63,089 nt of DNA from a virus (IMGVR_UViG_3300015198_000001:1-63089), one strand, 5' to 3'. Shown: positions 22,900-31,173, numbered from the stretch's first letter. The notes: generated by a model from the letters alone, not told the origin. A program made the numbers and translations.

Positions 22900-23543
22900 T
22901 ATTTTTTCTCCTTGACTGAAATCAACTTGAGCACTTCAGCTGCCTGATCTTGTGTCCAGATGGCGTTCTTTGTCTCTATTTCTGTGACTGTAATTGTCTT
23001 GGGATCGCCATTGATTACGACTTGAGTAGCAGTTGCATCTTTATCCTGACCAGTAAGCTTCATAAATAGCTCGACAGTATCTTTGTAGGCCTTGAGGCTA
23101 GTAATCTTTAGGTCGCCTAGTTCTGACTCGTCACCTGACTGGAGAAATTTACGGATGCGTTCGCCGTGTAACTTATGGGCAGCCGCAAGGAGGTCGGAAG
23201 AAAAAATGATTGTCTCCAACTGTGTCTGACGTACCCGATCGCGGACGCTTCCCATAAGGAAAGCTACGTGCTCATTCTTTTTATTATCCCACTCAAAATC
23301 AATACGTGCACGTACAACCTCACCAAGCGGCATCTTGTTAAGGTTGGCAATTTCTTCGGCTGACTTCCCGTTTAGGAACAACTCAAATAATTGTGCTTGG
23401 CGAGCGGGACTAAGCGGATTGTTTCGGACTGCTGTCCAATAGGCTGCTCTCTCCTTGGGATTTAAGGAGGTCCTTATTAGCTCTTGTTTTAAGTCTAAGT
23501 GCGGCTGCAAGGTTAGAGTGCTGGGTTCCGGTAGCTTTTCCAT
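22899..23543 (-). CDS. Probable terminase small subunit
   Basis: 214 residues. Residues 48-82 form a helix-turn-helix (SPARQAQLFELFLNGKSAEE then IANLNKMPLGEVVRARI), followed by long helices suited to ring formation and a beta-rich C-terminus (TQVVINGDPKTITVTEI). This domain order and the position above TerL fit the DNA-recognition subunit that loads the packaging motor. An AAAGGTGAT ribosome site precedes the ATG. Its first 134 bases overlap the end of the upstream gene in another frame. Confidence 0.6.
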   Translation of the reverse strand: MEKLPEPSTLTLQPHLDLKQELIRTSLNPKERAAYWTAVRNNPLSPARQAQLFELFLNGKSAEEIANLNKMPLGEVVRARIDFEWDNKKNEHVAFLMGSVRDRVRQTQLETIIFSSDLLAAAHKLHGERIRKFLQSGDESELGDLKITSLKAYKDTVELFMKLTGQDKDATATQVVINGDPKTITVTEIETKNAIWTQDQAAEVLKLISVKEKK

Positions 23544-23859
23544 TGTATATCACCTTTTTATCCAAAAGTACCTGGACAGTCCACCAGCTACCTAAAAGCT
23601 CTTTAACTGCTTCATCGAGTTTTTTGAGTCGGTCCTGTTGATTCTTGGGGGCACGTAGCCCCCTTTTCTTAAACATTGAAAACTGGATTGAGCTAGACAA
23701 CCAATTTAGGTCAACCTGCCCGGCTGTCTCTTTTGCCTGTGGAAGAGCCAGGATGGGCCATAGGCGCAGCTGAAGCACCTGAGCTTCATGTAGTGTCTGT
23801 GTCTTGTTGGAGAGGTCCCTGAGCGCGATCAGCTGCTCCCATGCGTCTTTTTCAAGCAT
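23410..23859 (-). CDS. Hypothetical protein (149 aa)
   Basis: Helical, basic C-terminal half (KTRANKDLLKSQGESSLLD). It overlaps the SbcD gene by eight bases at its start and the probable TerS gene by 134 bases at its end. The long overlap makes either the C-terminus of this protein or the N-terminus of TerS an unusual dual-coding region. Function not recognised. Confidence 0.5.
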   Translation of the reverse strand: MLEKDAWEQLIALRDLSNKTQTLHEAQVLQLRLWPILALPQAKETAGQVDLNWLSSSIQFSMFKKRGLRAPKNQQDRLKKLDEAVKELLGSWWTVQVLLDKKVIYNGKATGTQHSNLAAALRLKTRANKDLLKSQGESSLLDSSPKQSA

Positions 23860-24850
23860 TGACGTGTAACCTCTCTGTTGCTAATTTTCTCAAAACCGAG
23901 GCAGGAGTTCCCATAGGTGCCTTAAACACGTCCAAGTACTTATCCCAGGCTACAGAGATGCCCTCGCTCTCTTTTACCTTAATGACTATAGTGTCGGTGT
24001 TAAAAGTACGTACACGACCTATACCGCTCCACAAAGCTTTACGCTGTTCAATAAAGGCAAGGGGCCCTTTAATATCGACTGTGTAGCTAGTGTTCGGGCT
24101 TGGGTCTAGGATCAAAGGAACAGCGGGTGTATCTTCAAGATGAATAATCTGGCAACACACTTTGCCGGTTGGAATCGCAACCGTATCATACAGGAAACCT
24201 TTTTCGTCGTGCGTCATTACCCATATATTACGTACCGTATTGGCATCGGATACTGTTCGCCAGCGCGGAGCCCCAAGGTACCAAACTTTTTGATATGAAC
24301 CGTCTACAGCCGTACCAACAAGTTCCTGAGGTCGATGAATATGGCCACTGATAATTAGCCCCTGGTGGAGCAAGGAGGGGTTGAAGCCATCTTCACATGG
24401 AAAACCATTCTCATACATTGCCCCAAAGAAGCTCTGGTGAGCTACTACCACTTGTGACTCCACCTTACACGCTTCTACGAATTCTTTTTCAGAAGCCATG
24501 TAGGGTACGTACAAGATTCCGTCTAGTACAGTAGGTGTGTCTATAACTGTAATGTTAGGGTGAGCCATCATTGCCGTGTTACACGACCCATCTCCAGGCA
24601 TGTCATGGTTGCCTACAAGAGCCAGGACTTCAAAACCTGCGTGACGTAACTTCTTGAAGTTACGTTGCCAAAAAGCCATTACCTCAATATGCATCAAGGC
24701 GTGGTTATTGTACTGATCGCCTAGAAAGTCGATTCTCTTTACCTTGTGCTCGATAGCAGTCTCTAGGACTAGGTTCAACAAAGCCTGACAATCGGACAGG
24801 GCGTCTACAGTGACGTGAGGATCCCCAACCCTCAAGATTTTAGTAATCAT
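23852..24850 (-). CDS. SbcD/Mre11-like nuclease subunit (T4 gp47-type)
   Basis: 332 residues. Metallophosphoesterase motifs in order: GDPHV (residues 9-13), FLGDQYNNHA, VGNHDMPGDG, VAHQSFFG, ISGHIHRP. The additional C-terminal domain (about residues 230-332) fits Mre11-type nucleases better than plain phosphatases. The likely partner is the SbcC/Rad50-like protein at 31874. Such complexes process double-strand ends for recombination-dependent replication. It is in the minus-strand operon below the GroES-like gene, away from its partner. Confidence 0.8.
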   Translation of the reverse strand: MITKILRVGDPHVTVDALSDCQALLNLVLETAIEHKVKRIDFLGDQYNNHALMHIEVMAFWQRNFKKLRHAGFEVLALVGNHDMPGDGSCNTAMMAHPNITVIDTPTVLDGILYVPYMASEKEFVEACKVESQVVVAHQSFFGAMYENGFPCEDGFNPSLLHQGLIISGHIHRPQELVGTAVDGSYQKVWYLGAPRWRTVSDANTVRNIWVMTHDEKGFLYDTVAIPTGKVCCQIIHLEDTPAVPLILDPSPNTSYTVDIKGPLAFIEQRKALWSGIGRVRTFNTDTIVIKVKESEGISVAWDKYLDVFKAPMGTPASVLRKLATERLHVNA

Positions 24851-25247
24851 AGTTACCTAACTTCGTGCCTCCAACCGTGAAGGCCGGATGAATCCCTCCG
24901 ACCAGAGCCTTGGGGACCGCGCGGGCATTTGTTCCCTCGGGTACCCCCACGAGTTCGCGCTGGAGAGGTGCGAACTCGATAGAGGGATTAAAAATACGTA
25001 CCTCTGACTCTGGAATCAAGATAAAACTAAGACCATTTAGCTCATAGACCTCACGAGCAAATTGCGTCACGTGGACAGAAGAGGAAACCCAGACATGACC
25101 TCCTGGAAACTTCTCCGATCCAAACAAAATTGGTAACATAGTCAAAGTATTCTTTTGCTTGATAGTAGCAAAACCGTTACTAGTTTTAGCCTCAATCCCC
25201 TTATCGGGAAAAGGCCCTACCGCTAAATAACCGTTACATGTTCTCAT
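24840..25247 (-). CDS. GroES-like co-chaperonin candidate
   Basis: 135 residues, somewhat longer than the usual 95-110. The layout follows GroES: an N-terminal strand (YLAVGPF), IEAKTSNGFATI where GroES has its E-K-(S/T)-x-x-G entry to the mobile loop, GGHVWVS where GroES has its G-x-V strand, and YELNGLSFILIPESEVRIF matching the Y-x-x-x-G-x-x-(hydrophobic)3-x-E-S-(D/E)-(I/V) ending. About 40 residues of unknown tail follow. It would cap the phage GroEL at 29401. It has its own GCTATAAT promoter and an AGGGGG site. Identity below database certainty; T4 gp31-type divergence is expected. Confidence 0.55.
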   Translation of the reverse strand: MRTCNGYLAVGPFPDKGIEAKTSNGFATIKQKNTLTMLPILFGSEKFPGGHVWVSSSVHVTQFAREVYELNGLSFILIPESEVRIFNPSIEFAPLQRELVGVPEGTNARAVPKALVGGIHPAFTVGGTKLGNYDY

Positions 25248-25263
25248 AAGATACCCCCTATGG

Positions 25264-25273
25264 ATTATAGCGT
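25264..25273 (-). promoter_or_regulatory. GCTATAAT-class promoter
   Basis: On the minus strand TACGCTATAAT has its TATAAT box at 25269-25264, 16 bases before the ATG of the GroES-like gene. It lies inside the end of the sigma-factor gene. Confidence 0.6.
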
Positions 25274-26323
25274 AATTCCACTCATCTTGAGCAATTTTTG
25301 TTCAATAATCGATAACTGAACGATTGCACGGCTCGTTACCTGACGAGCCTCTGTCTCTTCAAACCTGATATCTGGTTGGCTTGAGCTATCAGCAGCGAAA
25401 CGGTTTATAGCCGACATTTCTTCTTCTTCACCATGCATATACGCTCGGGTTGCACAGTGAGCCGATACACAAGAAGCGGCTGACATAAGGTCTGCTATCT
25501 CGGAGGCGTTGGTGTTCACCCCTCCCGCACCGGGCCATTCATTTACCCCCCTGGCTAATTGCTCATAGTTTACAGTAACGTCTACCTGATTTTTGATTAG
25601 CTTGTTCGCCCTATACAACTTACGCTTGTCGGATGGGTAAAAATGCACAAGTGTCTCGCTGTAGTTTTCGATGCAGTTTCCTAGTATCCTACCTATAGCA
25701 ACGTGACGAAAGGTCTGGCTATAGGGCAGGACAAACTTGTCAATAGCCGCCATCAATCCTTCACAGGAAATCTGTACAAGGTCCATGTAGGTCAAATGGG
25801 CTCTGGGTGTACCACCCCAGAAGAGGCGTGCCCTGGCGATGGCAAGCGGCATGTTCATTTCGACCAATTCTATTCGCAGCTCCGCTATCTCGGTAGCTAG
25901 CTTGCCAAGCTTTCCATTCACGGGCCAAGGTCGGGCTCTCATTGCAAATAAGACAAACTGGTAATTAAAGTGAAACTTGTATAAGCTTACGTCAGCTCTT
26001 AGCTTCAATGCCTTAGCTATCTCTTTTGTAAAAATTGGCTGGCGTTCACGGAAGAAGGGCCGGGCAGCTAAAATGTTTCGCTTTTCATCGCAGATCATGC
26101 GTACAAATTTACGGTAGACGCCTGGGCCCCAGTAATGCTTTATCAGGGTGTGACGGAAGGTCGTTTCCAGCTCCACCAGCTTCTCCACCTGACGCTTCTG
26201 GCGCTCTACTAGGGTTTCCTCATTCAAGTCGCCATAACGGGCTATAGCTCGTTCTAGGGACGTTGCAAATTTTCTGAAGTAGTCGTCTGTAATTACATTA
26301 CGCTTATTTCTGATTATAGCCAT
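25265..26323 (-). CDS. Divergent sigma-70-like RNA polymerase sigma factor
   Basis: 352 residues from ATG 26323, chosen because GAGG lies just upstream; the frame is open to 26392 inside the helicase gene. Residues 156-222 form sigma region 2: MNMPLAIARARLFWG (2.1), YMDLVQISCEGLMAAIDKF (2.2, matching the D-L-x-Q-x-x-x-x-G-L-x-x-A-x-x-K-F core) and TFRHVAIGRILGNCIENY (2.3-2.4). The C-terminus (SRAIVQLSIIEQKLLKMSG) is a reduced region 4. It would direct host core polymerase to phage promoters, most likely the GCGCTATAMT class. It is second in the operon after the helicase, whose promoter has that motif. Confidence 0.75.
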   Translation of the reverse strand: MAIIRNKRNVITDDYFRKFATSLERAIARYGDLNEETLVERQKRQVEKLVELETTFRHTLIKHYWGPGVYRKFVRMICDEKRNILAARPFFRERQPIFTKEIAKALKLRADVSLYKFHFNYQFVLFAMRARPWPVNGKLGKLATEIAELRIELVEMNMPLAIARARLFWGGTPRAHLTYMDLVQISCEGLMAAIDKFVLPYSQTFRHVAIGRILGNCIENYSETLVHFYPSDKRKLYRANKLIKNQVDVTVNYEQLARGVNEWPGAGGVNTNASEIADLMSAASCVSAHCATRAYMHGEEEEMSAINRFAADSSSQPDIRFEETEARQVTSRAIVQLSIIEQKLLKMSGITL

Positions 26324-26336
26324 AGTAACCTCTGTG

Positions 26337-28868
26337 TCAATTCCATTGTACACTCTCAACCGGCCCGTAAATATCATTGTAAATATCGACACGAGCCAGA
26401 GCGTGTTTTTTAAGTTTCGGTATGTTAGTTACATTAAAATCAAAAACGTTACATTCCGTCTTACCCTCGAAGAGGCGGGTAACCCTGCCTACACTCTGCT
26501 TTACTTCTACTTCACTTTTGCCGCCACGTAAGTAAATCATACAGCGAACTGCTTGTATGTCCGTACCAATAGCTATACAAGAAGTGCCGACTAAGATGGG
26601 CAGCTTACCTGCATTAAATTCAGCAATTAACTCCTTCGGATCACTTTTGTGGTAAATGACTGGTACATTCTTCCTATTTTCGGCAGTTAGACCACCATGG
26701 GCAAACTTGGTGGCATGATTTAGGTATGGCATCAAATGTTTGATTTGCTCCACCTCTTCAACTAGGATTAAAGTAGGGTGACCAAGAAGGGAGACTGATT
26801 TGTTGGCTATGTCAGCTGCAATCCTGTTAACACGATTGTTGTAATACAAGTGTTGACGGGTTAATTCATTACTGTCACCGGTTGCACTGCTGTCGCTATT
26901 GGTCTGTACCATATGAAAGATAGGCCTTGAGAGATAACCTTGATCTACCCCTTGTCTTACCGTCATTGTGTACACAATCTTATTGGTAATGCCTTCCAGT
27001 AACATGTCAGCGCCATCTCCTCGTATTTGAGTACCAGAAAAGAAGAACCTATACGGGGCAGAACGTAGCAGACCAAAACATACTATAGCTAAGGTCTTTG
27101 CTGGACAGAGATGAGATTCATCCGCTAAAAAGACCTTGGCTTGAGAAAGATATTTGTACGCTTCTGAATCAGCAGCTACTCTAGCTAGAGAAGCTGCTAC
27201 TGCAATTACAAATAGCTTCTTGTACTCCTTGGTTCCGTCAAAGTAAGCACCAACATTCTTACGACCAAAATGGTATTGAAAGTCTTTGTGCATTTGCTGA
27301 GCAATAGAGACTGAAGGAGTCATAACAACTGTGCGTAATCCGTAATGCTTAGCCAAGTTACGAATAATGGCGCTCTTGCCCAGTCCTGTATTGTGCGTTA
27401 CCAAAAAGCTATCTGTCAAATATAAGTGATCAGAGTCTAGAATAAACCCAAAATACTCTTCATATTCAGATACCTGGGTAACCGAAAACCCAAAGCTAGT
27501 ACAATCTTTTTTTTGTTTTCTTGGTTGCAGTTTTTTCCTAGGCAAACGTACGGGTAGCTGGGATAAGTTACCAGACAGCGTTACTCTGTGATATTCCCCC
27601 TCAGTACCACGTTGCGACTTTTTGGTACATAGTGCCATACTGGCTCGAAAGCCCAAAGAGCGCGCTAGATACACTACGTCCGTAGATAGCTGCTTCGACT
27701 TTGAAATAAAATCATAACAGCCCTCAGCGGCACTGCCATCCGTATCGATTAAACCCGCCAAAAACTGCATTCTAGTTTCGATAGAGCCTGTCAGATATAT
27801 AAATGGAATGTACTTTGTACTACACGTAACACTTCCTAACCCTAAATGTCTAATAATCTCCCAGACAGGGTTCTCCTGTTGGGTTCCCACATTACGAGAA
27901 ATTCTGTAATGTGGGGCTGTTTTTTTTATACCAGCAATACTGACTTTACAGTTAAATTTGGCGGCAGTATCATAAATCACATCCACAATCTCCTTGTCCA
28001 TCGTGGTCAAGGCTGGAGCAGCAGAATCGCCATCCCCAAGCCATGCCCCCAAAAAATAAGGGTCTAGTGGAACGGGTTTGGGATCCGGGAACACAATAGG
28101 CCCCGGTGAAAAGGTTTTGTATAGATGCTTATACTTTTTACTTTTGTTGAGATAGTGCTCTACGGTAACAAAGTCGATAGGATTAGTCCCCCTGTAATCT
28201 GAGCGCTTTTTTTGTTTTTTGGGGGTAGTTGTACCACGATTGGTACGACGAAGAGCTAGAAGATGGTGACCATTTACATACATAGTCTGCCCGTTGACCG
28301 TCTTAACACAAAACATTTTATCAAAGCCATTCCTTAATTCTAGGACTGTTCTAGGCTTAGAGTCAGGTCCCATAAGCCTATCACCTACCTCCACTTTCTC
28401 AGCACCCTTGATAGAACCATCATACATGAGAATTCCATCACCACGTCTATGACAACCTATCTCAACTGCACCATGATTAACTGCAATCAATTGTTCAGCA
28501 GCCTCATCCTGGAAATACCGGTTCTTAAACTTTGGTATGTTATGCCATGGCATAGATTCTGGAGAAGGGTAAACTACCTTGTTTACGATCTGATCCTGAA
28601 ACTGAGAAGCTAGCAGATGACCTAGCCCAGATGGTATTGTTTGATCTGGATAAAGTAAACACTTCTCCCTAACAGCCCTTAATTGATCAAGTTTTTTTTT
28701 CCATTCTGCTTGGCCGTATTTATTGAGAAACCAACTTGAATTACGGTGCTTCTTAATTTCATAGTCAACGCTAGTATCAACGTATGTTAATACGCCTTTA
28801 GCCTGCTCAAGGCGCTTACCTTCGTAGCCGCTTAGTTTGATCAGCGTTGGTTCAATAATATTTAGCAT
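26337..28868 (-). CDS. SF2 helicase (UvsW-like) with intein in the P-loop
   Basis: 843 residues as translated, 488 after removal of residues 139-493. The exteins give YFQDEAAEQLIAVNHGAVEI followed by GTGLGKSAII (motif I restored by splicing), VVMTPSVSIAQQM (Ia), FLADESHLC (II, DESH), FFFSGTQIR (III) and the C-terminal RecA domain with SVGRVTRLFEG (VI). It resembles T4 UvsW-type branch-migration helicases that process recombination intermediates. A CCGCTATACT promoter and CAGGAG site precede the ATG. Without splicing it cannot bind ATP. Confidence 0.85.
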   Translation of the reverse strand: MLNIIEPTLIKLSGYEGKRLEQAKGVLTYVDTSVDYEIKKHRNSSWFLNKYGQAEWKKKLDQLRAVREKCLLYPDQTIPSGLGHLLASQFQDQIVNKVVYPSPESMPWHNIPKFKNRYFQDEAAEQLIAVNHGAVEIGCHRRGDGILMYDGSIKGAEKVEVGDRLMGPDSKPRTVLELRNGFDKMFCVKTVNGQTMYVNGHHLLALRRTNRGTTTPKKQKKRSDYRGTNPIDFVTVEHYLNKSKKYKHLYKTFSPGPIVFPDPKPVPLDPYFLGAWLGDGDSAAPALTTMDKEIVDVIYDTAAKFNCKVSIAGIKKTAPHYRISRNVGTQQENPVWEIIRHLGLGSVTCSTKYIPFIYLTGSIETRMQFLAGLIDTDGSAAEGCYDFISKSKQLSTDVVYLARSLGFRASMALCTKKSQRGTEGEYHRVTLSGNLSQLPVRLPRKKLQPRKQKKDCTSFGFSVTQVSEYEEYFGFILDSDHLYLTDSFLVTHNTGLGKSAIIRNLAKHYGLRTVVMTPSVSIAQQMHKDFQYHFGRKNVGAYFDGTKEYKKLFVIAVAASLARVAADSEAYKYLSQAKVFLADESHLCPAKTLAIVCFGLLRSAPYRFFFSGTQIRGDGADMLLEGITNKIVYTMTVRQGVDQGYLSRPIFHMVQTNSDSSATGDSNELTRQHLYYNNRVNRIAADIANKSVSLLGHPTLILVEEVEQIKHLMPYLNHATKFAHGGLTAENRKNVPVIYHKSDPKELIAEFNAGKLPILVGTSCIAIGTDIQAVRCMIYLRGGKSEVEVKQSVGRVTRLFEGKTECNVFDFNVTNIPKLKKHALARVDIYNDIYGPVESVQWN
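27390..28454 (-). mobile_element. LAGLIDADG intein in the helicase P-loop
   Basis: 355 residues from Cys139 (CHRRGDGILMYDGSIKGAEK) to LVTHN at 493; Thr494 is the +1 residue. Motifs: VEVGDRLMG, VNGHHLLALRR (block B), FLGAWLGDG and FLAGLIDTDG (two endonuclease dodecapeptides), GFILDSDHLYLTDSFLVTHN. The insertion falls inside Walker A (EIG / TGLGKS), one of the most frequent intein sites in phage ATPases. Confidence 0.92.
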
Positions 28869-28883
28869 GTTACTCCTGCTATG

Positions 28884-28893
28884 AGTATAGCGG
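28884..28893 (-). promoter_or_regulatory. GCTATACT-class promoter of the helicase-sigma operon
   Basis: CCGCTATACT on the minus strand (28893-28884), 15 bases before the ATG of the helicase gene, with CAGGAG between. No TTGACA at the expected -35 place. Confidence 0.6.
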
Positions 28894-28935
28894 ATCTATT
28901 CAATATGTTTACGATTTATTTTTCCCTAGACATAA

Positions 28936-29114
28936 CATTAGTCGCTGCTTGCCTTACGGCGCAGCTCTATTGTAAAGTAAACATAAAGTAAACATTAGTC
29001 GCTGCTTGCCTTACGGCGCAGCTCTATTGTAAAGTAAACATAAAGTAAACATTAGTCGCTGCTTGCCTTACGGCGCAGCTCTATTGTAAAGTAAACATAA
29101 AGTAAACATTAGTC
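28936..29114. repeat. Three perfect 57-bp tandem repeats (candidate origin/iterons)
   Basis: Copies at 28936-28992, 28993-29049 and 29050-29106 are identical; eight bases of a fourth follow. Each unit holds a hairpin, GCTGC-TT-GCC, loop TTAC, GGC-GCAGC, and two direct copies of the 11-mer AAAGTAAACAT (the second runs into the next unit), six in all. No gene is present between 28869 and 29192. The array lies between divergent operons, one replicative. It could be an origin, a regulator-binding array or a processed non-coding RNA. Confidence 0.9.
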
Positions 29115-29139
29115 TAGCAGGTCCTAGTATTTCGCGCGT

Positions 29140-29156
29140 GATACCTACTAGGTATC
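29140..29156. promoter_or_regulatory. Palindromic operator candidate
   Basis: GATACC-TACTA-GGTATC, a perfect 6-bp inverted repeat with a 5-base centre, ends 24 bases upstream of the TATACT box of the plus-strand promoter, so it covers the -35 region. The neighbouring HTH gene could encode its ligand. Confidence 0.5.
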
Positions 29157-29176
29157 TGAAGGGCCATCCTGGAGTT

Positions 29177-29186
29177 GCGCTATACT
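29177..29186 (+). promoter_or_regulatory. GCGCTATACT promoter, leaderless
   Basis: GCGC at 29177-29180 and TATACT at 29181-29186. Exactly six bases later is the GTG start at 29193, with no ribosome site, predicting a leaderless mRNA for the HTH-GroEL operon. Confidence 0.7.
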
Positions 29187-29192
29187 TAGTGT

Positions 29193-29441
29193 GTGACACT
29201 ACTGCCTAACGAAAAGACGCTGTTGTCCTTGGTGGAGCACGGGTTGGGTAGAGCTACCAACCATACCCTGGCAGCCCAAGTCGGGGTTAGTCCCCGACAG
29301 CTGAAGAGATACCTTGCTCGTCTTCGAGACTTGAAATTGGTAACTATTACCACTCATAAATATCCCTGCTACGGAGCATGGGTGAATCAAAGGAAAATCA
29401 ATGCAATACAAGAAGGTTCAGTCAGTCTCAAAGGTGGTTGA
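29193..29441 (+). CDS. Small winged-helix/HTH protein (82 aa)
   Basis: GTG start at the predicted transcription start. Residues 8-55 form a helix-turn-helix of MarR/LexA-like winged type (LVEHGLGRATNHTLAAQVGV and SPRQLKRYLARLRDLKLV) followed by a short wing (TITTHKYPCYG). It probably binds DNA and may regulate the divergent region directly upstream. Its last 41 bases overlap the GroEL gene in another frame. Confidence 0.6.
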   Translation: MTLLPNEKTLLSLVEHGLGRATNHTLAAQVGVSPRQLKRYLARLRDLKLVTITTHKYPCYGAWVNQRKINAIQEGSVSLKGG

Positions 29442-31173
29442 AGTTAAAGGCAAAACCCTTTCGGTCAAGGTACTGGATACCATGGCTAAGATCAGCTCTA
29501 TCGTAGGTGCAACCCTCGGGCCCGGTGGCTCACAGGTCTTGCTCGAACGCCAGGAGAACGGAATGGCCCCTGCTTTGACCAAGGATGGGGTCACCGTATT
29601 CAGGTCGCTGGGCTTCAAAGATCCCATTGCCCATAATATCATGGAGGCAGCTCGTGACGCCTCTGTACGCACGGCTAATGAGGCAGGAGACGGCACCACA
29701 ACGGCTACCGTACTTTCTGAAGCGATTGTCCGCCTAATGGACGGGTATGTACGCAAAAACCCGAAGGTGAGCCCCCAGAAAATTGTACGTCGCCTTCTGG
29801 CAACGTTCACTTCTGTCATTGAGCCAGCCGTACATTCGTCTTCTTATCATGCCGACCTTACCACCGACGAGGGCCGTGCGCTTCTTATGTCCGTAGCTAA
29901 AGTGTCAGGTAATGGTGACGCTGAGCTAGCCGATGCAGTGCTGAAGTGTTTCGACCTAGTCGGGGATGACGGCAATGTAGCTATTAGCGAAGTGTCCGGC
30001 AGTACAGGGTATGAAGTTGAAAAGATCAAGGGGTACCCAATTGGGATTGGGTACGAGGATTCATGTGGAAAGTTTTACCCACAATTTCTAAACAGCAATT
30101 CACAAAAGACTATACTTGATAATCCACAATTTGTTATCTACCACGGCAGGATCACGGACATTGGGACACTGATCGCGGCAATGGAAAAGGTGGGGCAGGC
30201 CTGGAATGAGAGCATGCTACCCCAGTACGAAGGGCCTATTGTGCGGCATAATGTAGTTCTTGTTGCAACAGGCTTTAGCGAATCGGTCCTTGCTCAGCTG
30301 TCGGTTAACTTCTCGTCTGCTAATACTATTAACGTCTTCCCGCTTCTCGCACCTCAGTCACCCCTCCCCCAGGGACAGCTTGATTTTCTACTAGATATTG
30401 CAGCTGTTACCAATGGATGTGTTTGGGATCCTATAAGCGATCCCCTAGAGCGTGCAGACATTAGCGACTTTGGTACAGCGGACCAGTTTGAGTGTGGTCG
30501 ATACCGTTCAACCATTTTTGGTTACGCTAACGAAGGAGTTTTGTTTAAGCGAGTAGACGAACTGAAGGCACAGAACACTCAGTTTGATGGAGCCATCTTA
30601 GAGCAGAGCATTTTGGGTGAGCGCATTGCAAAGCTGGCGGGAGGTATTGCCAAGCTTAAGGTGCGTGGCTCTTCCAATGGAGAGCTACGTGAAAAGCGTG
30701 ATAGAGCTGAAGACGCGGTGTGTGCAGTACGTGGTACCATTAAGCATGGGTGTCTGCCGGGCGGCGGTTGGATGCTTGTTAATCTAGCTCGTCTAATCGA
30801 CCAACAGAATGACGTGATGCTATCTGAAGTGCTTGGCGCAGCCTTACAGGTGCCCGTCAAGGTTTTGCTGCACAATGCAGGTTACAACGCCGATGAGATA
30901 GATGAAATTATTGGTACTATTTACGTGTCCCAAAAAACTGACGTATACGATGCACTTGAAGGCAAGTTTGTACCATCTTTTAATGTATTAGACAGCACTC
31001 CAGCAGTATTGGAAGCCATTCGTAACTCCATCTCAATTGCTTCTCTACTGGGCACTTTGGGTGGTTGTGTAGTTTTTGAAAGAGACGCAGAATTTGAGCG
31101 ACGTGAAGCAACCGAAACTAACCAGTTCTTACGCGACGCAGGCGCAGAAGACCCTGCAAATGAAAGAGCCTAA
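29401..31173 (+). CDS. groEL: Phage-encoded chaperonin GroEL
   Basis: 590 residues, longer than bacterial GroEL (about 548). Equatorial-domain motifs: GATLGPGGSQVLL (residues 36-48), ALTKDGVTV, and NEAGDGTTTATVL with the ATP-hydrolysis Asp at residue 97. SGNGD and the apical VEKIKGYPIGIGYED follow, and KHGCLPGGGWML is the C-terminal nucleotide-binding loop. The usual GGM tail is absent. It folds substrate proteins in a double ring with ATP and would need a co-chaperonin (host GroES or the candidate at 24840). AAAGGA precedes ATG 29401. Confidence 0.93.
   Translation: MQYKKVQSVSKVVEVKGKTLSVKVLDTMAKISSIVGATLGPGGSQVLLERQENGMAPALTKDGVTVFRSLGFKDPIAHNIMEAARDASVRTANEAGDGTTTATVLSEAIVRLMDGYVRKNPKVSPQKIVRRLLATFTSVIEPAVHSSSYHADLTTDEGRALLMSVAKVSGNGDAELADAVLKCFDLVGDDGNVAISEVSGSTGYEVEKIKGYPIGIGYEDSCGKFYPQFLNSNSQKTILDNPQFVIYHGRITDIGTLIAAMEKVGQAWNESMLPQYEGPIVRHNVVLVATGFSESVLAQLSVNFSSANTINVFPLLAPQSPLPQGQLDFLLDIAAVTNGCVWDPISDPLERADISDFGTADQFECGRYRSTIFGYANEGVLFKRVDELKAQNTQFDGAILEQSILGERIAKLAGGIAKLKVRGSSNGELREKRDRAEDAVCAVRGTIKHGCLPGGGWMLVNLARLIDQQNDVMLSEVLGAALQVPVKVLLHNAGYNADEIDEIIGTIYVSQKTDVYDALEGKFVPSFNVLDSTPAVLEAIRNSISIASLLGTLGGCVVFERDAEFERREATETNQFLRDAGAEDPANERA

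Noticed and set aside
28936-29114. 57-bp repeats as a CRISPR array
   Set aside because: The units are directly adjacent with no variable spacers, so it is a plain tandem repeat.
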